Shown here piece after piece: positions 11,667 through 24,509 of a stretch of DNA of 64,000 nucleotides. The notes below the pieces were generated by a model. It did no database searches. It was given only the letters and a program-made list of their open reading frames with translations, and was not told the DNA's origin. This DNA comes from Plazaster borealis (taxonomy: Eukaryota; Echinodermata; Asteroidea; Forcipulatida; Labidiasteridae). The stretch is from positions 22,117,063 through 22,181,062 of the forward strand of contig CM037458.1 in NCBI GenBank assembly GCA_021014325.1, read 5' to 3'. Position numbers and translations under genes: made by a program. Positions within the stretch are counted from its first letter, which is position 1. The number at the start of each line of letters is the position of its first letter.

Positions 11667-12195
11667 TGTAAACTTATTCGGTAGGTGTAACCTCACTGAG
11701 TTTAGTCTCACCAAGTGCATGTAGGTTTGACTCACTGGGTTGGTGTCAACTCCTTGAGATGATGCTGACCCACTCAGCTGGTTGAAACACATTATTTTAC
11801 GGCTTTAACGAAATATACACTCACCTACTGAGAAGTTGTTGTAAACTCACTGAGTAGATGTAAACTCATTGGCTGACTCGGTGTAAACTCACTGAGTTTA
11901 TGTAAACTCACTGAGTAGAAGTAAACTCATTGTGAAGTGCACTCATTGGCTGACTTGGTGAAAGCTGACTGAGTTTATGTAAACTCACTGAGTAGAAGTA
12001 ACTCAATGGCTGACTTGGTGTAAGCTCACTGAGTTTATGTAAACTCACTGAGTAGAAGTAAACTCATTGGCTAACTTGGTGAAAGCTGACTGAGTTTATA
12101 AAAACTCACTGAGTTATGATGTGAACTCACTGAGGTAGTGTAAACCGACTCGGTGCAATTTTACTGAGTTGGTTTAACTTCACTGACAAATGAGT
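11667..12195. repeat. Degenerate tandem repeat, ACTCACTGAGT units
   Basis: About 500 bp of imperfect units such as GTAAACTCACTGAGTAGAAG and CATTGGCTGACTTGGTG form a higher-order period of roughly 75 bp. It starts about 300 bp after the RAB28 stop codon and may be within its 3' UTR. Confidence 0.75.
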
Positions 12196-12508
12196 ATTTC
12201 ATTGAGTCATTGCAAATAACTGATGAAAGATTTTTGAAAGAGACCCTGGGTGGCTTAGTAAACAATTTCACACAAAAAAATGATTTGAATCTTCTGCCAA
12301 TTCACTCTCTAAAGGTCCTTTTGACAATCATGCATATTGCAAACTTGTGTGTCACCACCGTAATTTGTTTGTTGTGTTTATCATGTACATGTGTATTAAA
12401 TTTTAATTTAGAGAAAAATCTTTAAGAAATTCAAAAACTCGCTATCACAAGAGATGAAAGACTCGGCTCTTGTTGTGATCCAACCTGTAGATTTCTATTA
12501 GTGGTGAT

Positions 12509-12806
12509 GTAAAGAGTCTGTATACGTTTGGTAATTGGAACCCTCTCTTTGTTTCAATCCTATATAGTTGTAAATATATACCATAAAACTAAGCTTTGAA
12601 AATTTCATTTCAAAAGGTGGAAGCGTTTTTGAGATATTGCTGAAAAATTTTGGGGATAAAAATCTTTTTCCATAACTGCAGTACTTTCGAAGTGAAAAAT
12701 TTCTCAAAATGCTATATACTATCCAAAGCTGCTGTACTTCTTACCAAGTAAGTTTTTATTGCGATTAATTTTCAGAGTCATTACCAAACATATACAGACC
12801 CTTTAA
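12509..12806. mobile_element. TTAA-type MITE (family D)
   Basis: The ends GTCTGTATACGTTTGGTAAT and ATTACCAAACATATACAGAC are near-perfect inverted repeats; TTAA at 12803-12806 borders the right end and a mutated TAAA the left. It resembles family B in end sequence (CGTTTGGTAAT) but not in the body. Confidence 0.65.
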
Positions 12807-13135
12807 ACCTCTGATAAGTAACTTCCTAGTTCTTCAAGGAGCTTCATCTCCAGACCAAGAGGTTATTGTTATCCAACTTTCAGGATTTTTTCATTTTTCA
12901 TACAATCTCACCCATGGATACCAACTTTCCGTCTTGTCTAAACATAATTTAAAAATTATGTTTGTTTACAAAGACTTTTGAAAGCAAAGTTGTTTAGAGT
13001 AATAATCCAAAACATTTTTTCCATTTGGAGTGCTTTCATATTCAATAATTATATTTACAGATTTAATAATTACAAATATTGGCTTTAAGTGTGACCATCT
13101 AGGCCAATTTAGTAAAATCAAGTGTTCTGCATGAT

Positions 13136-13230
13136 AAATAAAATAATAATACGCAGTTTTTACATGACGCTTTATCACACCCGAGGGCGTCTCAAAGCGC
13201 TCATTTTTTTTTCTTCAACAAGGAAGAAAG
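13136..13230 (-). mobile_element. SINE 3' tail fragment
   Basis: An AATAATAATACGCAG stretch, then a degenerate TATAGCGC block and GTGTCTCAAAGCGCTCA-like sequence, match the 3' end of the tRNA-Leu SINE at 17812-18240. The tRNA head is missing. Confidence 0.6.
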
Positions 13231-14929
13231 TGTTATATTTGATTCTGTTGGACCTAGGATTGTGCTAGTAACTCTTTTTGCTTTGCATGGGATCAGGCAA
13301 TCCACTATTCGCCCTTTGCACAGATCCGCCATGTGCGTGTAGAGTCTCGACTTCATGCTTCATTTGTATTGCATCTGTTTGGATGAAAGTGTCATTACAT
13401 TACCGTGACAATACAGAGTTACGTAATGCTTCTATTCACTGCTGACCCCAATTCGAGGCTCTACACACAAATCGCTGACCTTGCAAAGGGCAACTAATCA
13501 GAGTCCATTAGTTTGGATTCTGGGTTACCATAATGGTGCAGGATTTTGTTAACATTGAGGTTTCTTTTAATTAAACTTGATGAGCATTGTAAAGTTTTAA
13601 AACAAAATTTTGCATTTCATCTTAGGCTACCTAGAAATTTCTAAATTCTCTTCATTTCTTGTTTTTAAAGATGTATATACTTATTGTAGTCATCGTTACT
13701 GTACCAAAAATAGTACTTTATATTGAGACCCTCAGAGAAACTGTACATATAAAGTTAAAGTATTTAATTATGCAAAGTATGATTCAGACGGTGTGAAATG
13801 ACGTTTTGTGATTTTGGTTTTCTTTCCTAAAAAAAAGAAATAAAGTATGGACACCGAGTGTAGTGAACGAATGCAGGGTATATTTTTTACTAAAATCTTT
13901 GGGCGTGAGAAGAGTTTCGAACAGATTGTTCTTTCTGGACAAAATAATTTAAACCGTTTGAAGTTTGTAATTAAATATACCTAAAAGTTTTTCTAAAATG
14001 GATAAACTTTTAATGAGTATTATAAAGGAATGAAGTTTAAGGGAAAATGCATTTTGACATGTAACACTACGTGAACAGTAACCTGCTTGGGACTCAAATT
14101 AAATAAGTCCTACTGCTAGGACATCAAAAGTAGGCTACTTGTCATCCACGCGCTGTGGCAGCTCGTGCGATGCATGGAGGGAGGGGGGGGGCGGTGATTT
14201 TGCCAGATTAAAGAGTGCACAACATTGGTAATAGTGAAAATTTAAATGTTCACAGATTCACTTCCCTTGAAATATTTTTGCATGAAATGCTATAGTTTCT
14301 GAGAAACGAGTAAAACACTTGGTTTTGATCTCACAAGTCTAAAACTTGATGTTTACAAACAGTGAAAACGTGTAACATTTTCTCACAATTTTGTGTGACT
14401 CTGATGACTGTTTGAAGCTTTAACTTTCACAGGTTTGATTTAATTTTATGTACAGGTGTGTTTTGGTTTACATAAAGTGTGAATACTTGGCTCAATCTCA
14501 TGGCTCTGCTTACCGCCTAATTCTGCGCTTACGGCCCATAGAATCATGCGCTTTTACAGGGCGCTGCTGAAGCGCAGAATTCTACGGTAAGCAATGCCAT
14601 GAAATTGGACCAATATTGTCCACGTGCATTAAAGCAGATAACTCTTATGGTGTTCCTACACTTACAGGTCTGGCGGACCAAATGTAAAAGATCAAACACA
14701 ACAACTTGTTTGGGACTGTTTTCAAACTATTCTTAATAATATATGCACTTTGTGTCATTGGAATGTTGAATGATGATAAATAAAAAAGTATACTAAATTA
14801 TTACTGAACATGAAGTCTTTGTGTATTTTTTGTGTGATATTGCAGGAGATTAGGTTTTCCCCTCACAATCAATCATATCTTAAAAATAAATATTCAGGGC
14901 TTGATATCATAAAGCAGTAAAGATTGAAT

Positions 14930-15600
14930 TTGAGTTAACTCATACTCCAACCAACTTCTACTCCAACCAACTGGTACTATGGTACCCGGTACTATACTCC
15001 AAGCAACTCGTGCGCGTATGTTTCTCAAGTAATAATTGAAGTAGTTTAGTTTGCCTTTCTGCTTCTAAAACAAAATTCCTGTTTACTTGGAAAGATACAT
15101 GTTCCCCATGATTTGTTATAAATATTCATTTTAGTTAAAATGATTGAAATAATTTGAGAATTCCCGTTCTGGTTCTGGCCCATTTGATTGGAAAGACAAT
15201 TATTCATCTTAAATTATTATATATTTATAAAAAAGGAAAAGAATAATATATAGAATTATCTGTTGAAAGCTGCTTAGCAACCCAAATTAACTAGTATAAA
15301 TGCAGAAAATAGTTAATGACCTCTTGTTTACCCCCAGCATATTCTTTCTCAAAGGCAAAATAAGTATACAATAAAAGAAAACGAAAACAAGTATTTTTGT
15401 AACATTTGGACCTATTTCATAAAAAACTACAGTTAAGATTATAAGCTAATAATCTTCTATAGTCAAAATATCTTTCAAAACTTTATATTCTACGTGTTAA
15501 ACATCCGCGCACGAATATGAGCTTGTCGGCAAATGAGTTGGTTGGAGTACAAGTTGGTTGTAAAACGAAATGGTTGGAATACGAGCTGCTTGCCTATTTA
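14930..15600. mobile_element. Inverted-repeat element with CTCCAACCAAC ends
   Basis: ACTCATACTCCAACCAACTT near 14938 is mirrored by GTTGGTTGGAGTACAAGTTGG near 15536-15600, and the GCGCGTATG/CACGAATATG blocks also pair. The interior is AT-rich and non-coding. Exact borders are uncertain. Confidence 0.5.
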
Positions 15601-15786
15601 AAAAAAACTTGACTCATTGTCACTATCAATAGTAATCAGTGTATTGTGACATCACACTTTGCTTTACAATTAAGATTGATTAACAGTTAAGATCAGTCTT
15701 TAGCTCTTTGTGAAATCGGCCCCTGATCCCCCTTTATTTTGGCGTTTTCTTGTATCTATTATCATCAGCGTGGACATTCTGATAAT

Positions 15787-16105
15787 AATAATAATAACAA
15801 GTTTTTATATAGCGCGAAATTACAGTGAATTCACAAAGTGCTTTTGGAAAGTCAAGAGAGAAAAACTAGGGCTGTAGAATACAAAATACAAATACAAAAA
15901 TTACAGAAAATACAGAAGGAACCACAAAATGCATACAATGAAAAATATAAGTTATTTCACAAAAAAGATATGTCTTCAAAAAAGACTTAAACTGTTCTAG
16001 AGAGGAGCTTTCTTTTAAATTATTGGGGAGTGAATTCCAGAGTTCAGGAGATGCCGCGCAACCCTGATTGTAAGTTCTTCTCTTTCGGGGAGAGGCGTTG
16101 CCTCC
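15787..16105 (-). mobile_element. CR1/L2-type LINE 3' fragment (RT C-terminus), broken
   Basis: On the minus strand a frame reads ASPELWNSLPNNLKESSSL then EQFKSFLKTYLF, the conserved C-terminal segment of CR1/L2-type reverse transcriptases. A GCGCTATATAAAA-type tail and a TTATTATTATT run follow. It is a dead 5'-truncated copy, ending about 125 bp before the WDR91 start codon. Confidence 0.75.
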
Positions 16106-16229
16106 TACGGTACCTGTAGAAGTTGAATTTCATAAATTTGTTGACCAATTATCAATGTAGTCTGGGTACCAGACACATATTTCCGTGACTTGTACACGCA
16201 AAAGGCGAACAGACTAATCACTTTTCATA

Positions 16230-19200
16230 ATGGCCGATGCAGTAGAAAGGACAGCCGAACTGGTCCGCGATTATCTACTTTTTCGAGGATTTACAAACAC
16301 CCTGAAAGCCTTTGATGCTGAGCTAAAACTTGATAAAGATAAAAAGTTTAGGGTGAGTGGTGTTATTGGTGGAATTACTCAATATTCTGTTGATATAACC
16401 AGGGATGAATAGTGGGATGCTTTTGTGCCCTATTTCCGGACCGTAATTACACATACGATCCCTCACACAATGGCAAGCCCCTGGTACGGTAGGACCATGG
16501 ATGGAGGACGTCGTCAGTGTCTTCACTGACTTCCTGGGTAACTCTAGAATGCATTTTTTTTTTTTAATTAATGGGTTTTTAAAAATATTTTTTGGCCTGA
16601 TTTAAGAAGCTGAAATTCCGTTCATAACACTTTTGAATTGATGATGGGTTCAAAAAGAACAATAAATAATTAGGCCTATATCCATGATGTAGGCCCCCCC
16701 CCATACGATATTTTTCCAGAAAATAAATCACAGATTGACGTGTGACTGTGACTGTGAGCACAAGTACGCATGCGCAAAATGCATAGAGAATTCACAGACT
16801 TCTGGGTCAATATGCTTGAAGCGCAAACGAGGGGTCGCACTAAAAGCCGACAACTGCCAAGGCCTGACGACAACTGCCAACAACAAATTTTATAGCACTC
16901 TAACACAAGGTTTGAACAAAAATAAACCGTTAAATTTATGTGTAAGACTAAGAAGAATAAGAGTCATATGTATCCAAATCACCTTCAATTTGTTGAAAAA
17001 GTTTTGTTTTATTTAATTGTAAAAAGGTTTTTTTTTACCACAAATTAGTAACGACAAGTACTGTCCGCCTTGTTGTCTTTGGACCGTACATAGAAGATAC
17101 CATTATGCTACAGGGGGTGCTGAAAACGGCAAGTTAAGTTGTCTTTATTTTAATGGTATCATTTGAAATACCAACATGCTACTACTAGTACTATACTAGA
17201 GTAGTAAAATGACAGCCAGTTAATATTTCTATCTATGTCTTAAAAAAGGAAAGAACAAAATATAACAAGAACAAAAAAAGCGGTAAAACAAAATAAAAAA
17301 CAAGCCCTTAGCCTTAGAACTTACTCATTGCAGGATGGTATCGTCCAAGAGCGTTCCAGATGCATCATGGCGGACACTTCTTTTCGTTACTAAATCGTGG
17401 AAATAAAACCCTTTTTTACAGTAAAAATTAAACTTTTTCAACAGATTGAAGGTAATTTGGATAAATTTGACTCTTACACACATATTTAATGGTTTATTTT
17501 TGTTCAAACATTGTTTGAAAGTGCATTTAAAATTTGTTGTCAGCAGTTGTCGTCAGGCGTCGTCAGTTGTCGGCTTTTAGTGTGTGACCGCAAACGAGTG
17601 TAGTCTCATTGCAAGACCTTCTCGGTTTGATTTTTCACAATTTTTCCCGCAAGAGGGCACTATTACTCCGAGCAGTTTGATGGATGATAGCGTCCTCTAG
17701 GGGGAAAAAACTATGACAAATCACAACAAGAGGGTCTTGCACAAGACTAGGCCGAGTGTGACAGACTTGCGTGCAGGTTTTCACATACGGAGTCAGTACA
17801 GAAAGTTGCAATAATAATAATAATAATAATACGCAGTTCTTATATAGCGCTTTTTTACTCCCGATGGGTGTCTCAAAGCGCTCAGTATTTTTCCTACAAG
17901 GTATTTTAAGTGGAGTTACGTGTTGAAGTATGAGACCTATTCCTTTGTATAGCACCATGTAATGGTTCACAAGGTGCTGTGGCGCAATATTGCAGCCAAT
18001 CAAACCAGGAACACCGGGGCGAACCCCTTCTCTTTACGATAAGTGCACTGGGTTCTTTTACGTGCATTACACAACACACGGGACCTATGGCTTAACGTCC
18101 CATCCGAAGGACGAAGCATGTGGTTAAGTGTCTTGCTTAAGGACACAAGTGTCACGACTGGGATTCGAACTCACACTCTGCTGATCAGAAACACCAGAGC
18201 TTGAGTTCGGTGTTCTTATCCGCTCGGCCACGACACGCCAACAGAGACAGATTAACAATTCTGAACCCAGCAGGCATGGAGTTTTGGACACAAGGAATAT
18301 ATTAATGAAGTTTCAGTTTCATTATTATTATTATTAGCTTCCTCTATCAGGTATAAATATGAAAATATTTGTTATAAAAATTGTTGGCAATGGTACGGGA
18401 CCTTTATACCCTGGAGTCCGTCGTGTTGTATGAAACGGAGGAGTCCAACCTGGGCTATCACATAGGTGCTATTTTATTTGTAAAGCCCGGTTCATACTTC
18501 CTGCAAATGTGAACGCGAAGTGAATTTGACGTCATAACCTCGCAACGAACAATTCACAAGAGTTGAGCTGTGCCAAACTCTTGCAAAACATTCCCAGCGA
18601 AAACAGAGCTGTGACGCCACCTGGGCCCAATTTCATAGCGCTGCTTAACGGTAAGCAAATTTTCGTGCTAACTGTAGCAGAAAAATTTGCTTATATTCAT
18701 TAGCGTATTTCACAGGTTGGCACGAAAATTAGGCAGCCATTTTGTGCGTTCACCATGGATTTGCATTGTTACGTCATTCATTTTCATACAGTAAGCACCG
18801 GAAGGTTAGCATGCCTTTTCGTGTGCTTACGATTAGCAGAGCTATGAAATGGAAACTCGCTCAGTAAGCACAAAATGTGTGCTTAGCAGCTCTATGAAGT
18901 TGGGCCTTTGTCTGTGGCTAGCCCCATGAACAGTGTCAATACGCTGGACTCCCTCCGCTTCTTTGCCCTTTAGCCCCACATAGCATCAGGAAGTGGGATG
19001 ATCTTTTGTACAGAAAGTCACGTTTTTGCTGAAATTCTCCCCCTCCCCCCAGTTGTCACTTTAATACCATTGCCTAATTGAGGAGAGTACATTAAAACGA
19101 TTTTGTGCAAGCTCGCTTTGGTGTAATTTTATGAAGAATCTTTGAGCTGATAATCACTCATTGAACATTGTCGGCGCCATGATGTTTACTGATGCGCATG

Positions 19201-22200
19201 AGCGATGACAAATTGTATGACTTTGCTATTCTAGTCACTATCAGTAGTCTTTAGTCAAGGCGGTATTCATCACATGCAGGCGCCGTGGAACACGAACCAG
19301 CAGCAAACAGCGCCAATTAAAACAGCATGCTGCAGCGACACGAAAGAAAACTGAATACATGTATGTACTGACGATGTTTCAGTGAATCGTATCAGCATCA
19401 TGATCATGCGCATTAAACATGTTGGCGCCAACGATGTTAAATGAGTGATTGTCAGCTCGAAGATTCTTCATAAATTTACACCAAAACAAACTTGCACAAA
19501 ATCGATTTAATGTACTCCCCACAATTGTGCTGACATAGGGTGGAATATTGGTGGGAAATCTTTTGTAAAAGAATCGCGAGATTCTGTTTGAAAAATCATC
19601 ACTCTTCCTGATGCTACATTATGTTGGCGTCGGGCCAAGAAGCGGTGGGAGTCCAGCGTATTGGCCCTATTACTGGGGCTAGACCTAGATCTGCTAAGTA
19701 ATTTTTTTTATTCATTAATACAGTAATATAGAATTACAATTAATTTAGTGGCATTAGTTTGAGTTACTGGAACCAACAATGCTTTTTTAACATTGTACAA
19801 TCACATTATCTGGCATATGCATGGTCCGAGTGAATGTTCATGTTTGTTGGTACCAGTGTACAAAGGCTCTTCACAATTCAAAACCCAAAATCAGGAAGTT
19901 ACAAAAAACTGCTACAAAAAAGCATCAAGGAATACTTTAAACTCACCTTGAGGTACGCAGAAGATGTTGCCAGTTAATATGGTTGTCTGATTGTGTCAGA
20001 TTCATTTCTAAAAAGACATACAGTTTTTGCTGCACCCCCCTATCCAAAATGGACTGCACATGACTTCTACAGATTCGCACGATCTGTAGGTTGCGCACGA
20101 TTTTGCCCAATCTTCAGAGCGCAATCTGCAGATTGTGCAATTCTGTATTAGTCCCGTGCAGTCCATTTTGGACATCAGTTCAGATTTTAGCTGAAAGTGT
20201 CTGTTTTTCTTTTAGAAACCTATCTTGGAGGCCATGATTACTAAAAAATAGCAAGTGAAGTAGGGGGACTGCTCTATATTCCGACACCCCTATGTTCCAA
20301 CACCCCTATGTTCCGACAACCCCCTCATGATTTACATAGGGTTAGGGTTAGGGTTAGGGTTAGGGTTAGGGTTAGGAATAGGAAAATACACCAGGGTTGT
20401 CAGAACATAGGGGTGTCAGAACATATTGTAGGGGTGTAACCGTGAAGTAGTTTGATGCTCATATCACACACTGCCACTTGGTCTGCACCAGACTACATGT
20501 ACCCTTTTCTTTCTGTTGCTATAGTCTGGGTGCCAGCCTGTTGTCGCAAGTGCAGTCAATAATGTTGATGGTGTAGTTTATTGACTGAAACTTTGCAACA
20601 TTTTGTTTCAAATATCAAGTAATAAACCTCAAGGGAAACTTACTGGGTAAATTGTAAATAAATTTGGGTGAACAAAGTAAAGTTGACTTACGTACATGTA
20701 GAGCGGGACTTGAACCTGCGACCTGCAACCCCAGTCAGTTTCCCTTGTTGTTTATTACAGTATTTGAAATAAAAAGTTGCATCCCCTTATGGTGATCCCT
20801 CTGCTGCCACTTCCCAGGTTGTATCGTAAACTTGGGTGTGATCCCTGGCTATTCGGCAGTTACAGGTTGAATGGCTTCTGACTGTCACCCCCGAACAAAG
20901 ATATTGACAAAATAGGGAGACCACCAACATAGAAGAGTGCTGACTTGTTTATCTGGAGGCCACAGGTTCAAGTCACGCTCAAAGTAAATTTTTCTTTGTT
21001 CAACAACAAAATTGTTTGTTTTTTTGTAAAAAAAATATGCATATTTTAGAAATGTTTTTTTTATGAACCAGGGCTCAAAATTTACGCTGTAAGACAATGA
21101 AACAAATCTTCCATTAGAGCTTGTTCAAATAAAAAACGTTTAAATGTGAAACTGTGTCAAAAGTCTTTTCTCATTTGGATTCTGGTCTTGTAACATTAGA
21201 GGCTTGACGTTTCGACCCTAGCAGAGTCTTTCTCAAAGGCTAAATGACAACACAACACACATAAACAGGTATACCTGTGTAACAAAAGCAGTCAAGTGGA
21301 AAGAGATGTCAGAGATGAAAGCACACAGAAAAAGCAGGGGATGAACAAAGCAGAGGAAGTCTGCCTCATTCACTATTTTCTGGTCCAGTAACAATTTTGA
21401 GCTACAAGCCCTGCGGTCTTGTGGATTTTTTCCCCCACATTCGAGCGCTGCCAACCATAGATAGTTAAGCCTTTTATAGGGTGTCATAACCGAGCGGTTT
21501 AGAGCATCGAATTCAAGTTCTAGTGGTTAAGTCATCGGGGTATGGGTTCAAATCCCAGTCATGACACTTGTGTCCTTGAGCAAGATACTTTACTATAATT
21601 GCTTCTCTTCACCCAGGGGTATACATCGGTACCTGTGAGGGTAGAGGTTGATATTGTGTTTGAAAAGCCTTCGGAGCGCCACGGCAGCTCGGGGCTGTAT
21701 ACTCGTCTCCCAGGGAGCTGAGAAAGATTAAATGAATGTTATTGGCCCAATGACCAGGGCACTAATGTAAAGTTCACTGAGACGTTATTGTAAAATGCGC
21801 TATATAAGAACTAGTTTAATATTATTATTTACTTGATTCTGTTTTGTATAAAGGTTGACAAGGTGCTGGAGCAGCTGTTGCAATCCATCTGGAGCTATGA
21901 CCTCGCTGGACTACGTAGCTACATGGAGCACTTAGACAGACGCGTCTTCTCTCATCTTGAAGCTAATCAGGTTGCAAACATCCGCAAGCTTGAAGTCAGC
22001 ATTCTCAGGTCAGTTCCTCAACATTTATTTATTTATTTATTTACTTATTTATTTATTTGTTTATTATTTGATTACACATCCAACAGCACAATTAGCGGCA
22101 ATAACAGGATGAATAGGAAACGAGAAGAAATGCTCGGTTTTAGATGTGGGAGGAAAAACCCCAATGGGGGAAAACCCACGCAATCAGGTAGGGACTGAAA

Positions 22201-24478
22201 ACCCAATCCACATGCAAGTCTCCGGTCTGAGGTGGGATTCGAACCGGGGTCCACAGAGGTTAAAATTCTCATTTAGGTTAAAGGATTAAAGATTTGAAAA
22301 TCAATGATTTTCAAGATTTCCCAATTATGTAAACATTTTGGTTTTATCCCTACACACCTATGTTCGATTATTTATATTCACGTATGCACTGCAGACTCTA
22401 TGCTTTCCAAGTCAGGCGCGAACAAAATCCACAGGCTACTTGGGTGGGATTCGAACCCATGACCTGAACCAAAATTCTAGACCTGGGTCCAATTTCATAA
22501 AGCCTGTAAGCACATAAACTTGCTCAGCACAAAAATCTCTTGCCTAAAAAAAATAGGTTACCGACAGAATAGCATACACTTACCATTGCTGGGACTGGTA
22601 CCCCACTCATTTCTGCTTAACAGCTTTATGAAATTGGGCTCAGATGTCTTAGCCACCAGACCATAGAGCCTGCCCATTTGTAGACTTGACTCAAGTCCCA
22701 ATCCCGTGCCATCGCCAGAAAACTATTGTTTTGTGATGGTCTGCATTCCCCAACCTGTTCCGCACGCGGGACAGGGACTTGACGATGCCGCAGTCGCCTG
22801 TTATGTAAATATATTCACTTATGAATATGTAAACTTGCTGCGTTATACGTGTTGTCCAATCAAACCCATTCAAAAAGAAGACTCGTTCATTTGTTATTTG
22901 TGGGGGTTAAGTACTTAGATGAGGATTGAAATACATTTTTGAATAACCAATTAATTATAAAAAGAAAGCACGGAATGTTCATTAAAATTTAAGTTAATAT
23001 GTTGTAACATACATTTGGGTCGGTTTTGTTTGCAAAATTTGAACTTTGGGAAGTGCAATTCAACGACTTTGGTACCGACACCCACTTGCCTGCTGATGAG
23101 CTTGCCCGCCCCCACGTGTCACCGCGTTTAGACGCGTGCACTTACAATGTCTTGCACTGTGATGTCACAGAGTGTAATGAATATTTTACCGGCGGGGCAG
23201 CGCTTCCACGCTCCCATTGGTTTTGTTCATCTCCCCATTTGGGGAGATTTTCCAATAACAACGTGCAGTGTAAGAAACCACCTCGTCAAGTCCCATTCTT
23301 GGGACCACATTTTGACGGCGAGCGCGCACGGTACGGCTTGTTTGCTAGTTGGCGCGATATGCTTGGGGACCTCTCGCACGAGAACGGGACTTGAATCAAG
23401 TCTACCCCATTTGGTGCTTGATATGGGGCATGGTGGTACCCCTCCTCCCCTATTGTGCCTTCGTTGTGTGCTTGGAATCTCAGGAATTCTTTAGAGGATT
23501 TGTTTGGGGGAAGGTACATGTACTTCTGTACAAGAGGAAAATAGTGTGTTAAAGTATGGGAACATTTGGGGGGGGGGATACCCTCTGCCCCCATATATCA
23601 GGCATGGTATAAGCCTACCTGGGCCCAATTTCATAGAGCTGCTTAAGCAGAAAATATTGCTTAGAAATTTTATGCTAAGCAAAAATAAGTAGGATACCAA
23701 TCACAAATGGTACATGTGGAATGCTATTTTGGCTGGTAACCTTATTCTGGTAAGCATATTTTTTGTGTGCTTAGCTAGTTTTTGTGCTTAAGCAGCTCTA
23801 TGAAATTGGGCCCTGGTGTCGAGAGGTTAGTTCGAATCCTAAATTATTATTATCATTGCATTTAAGTTGTGTTGATAATCTTTCCTAGTAATAATGTCAG
23901 CCTTCGAGAAAGACTCTGCTAGGGTCAAAACAACAGGCCATTAATTAACCTTTTTTTTTTGCATTTCAAATTCTGTAATTTTTTTAATTATATATTTACG
24001 GTTATGAGCATGCTCGACAAAGCAAATTTCCATTTTATGGACAATAAATTGAATTGAATTTAAATTTATACCAAAGGTACTTTTGGTTGGTAAGCAGTTT
24101 GCAACAGATTATATTTTCTCTAGTAATAATATCAAATTGATGTGTTTCCCAATGTCAACCACCTCCCCAATCCCTGCAGGTTGTTTGTGGTCAATGCTCT
24201 TCAGAATAATCGGCAAGACAAAGTCACCGAGTTCTTTGAGAAGATGTGCAGTGAAATACAAAACCAGGCTGAATGGAAAGAGTGGTTCGGTAAGAATGCA
24301 ACACTTTCCCTTCTTTTTTTTCTTCAACTCCTTGCTCAATTTATGATGTCTACATCTTAAAATGGCGTGTCATGGTCGAAAGTTTTTTGCTCCTGTTTAT
24401 TATCCTGTTTAAATTTTCACTAATTGTATTTTGATGTAATCTTATTTACTGTAATGCCGTCTGATATATTTTCTAATG

Positions 24479-24509
<31 letters not shown>

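Noticed and set aside
18150..18238. A functional tRNA-Leu gene
   Set aside because: A and B boxes are present, but the fold is degenerate and the sequence continues into a SINE body with a LINE-type tail; the same holds for the other tRNA-like heads.
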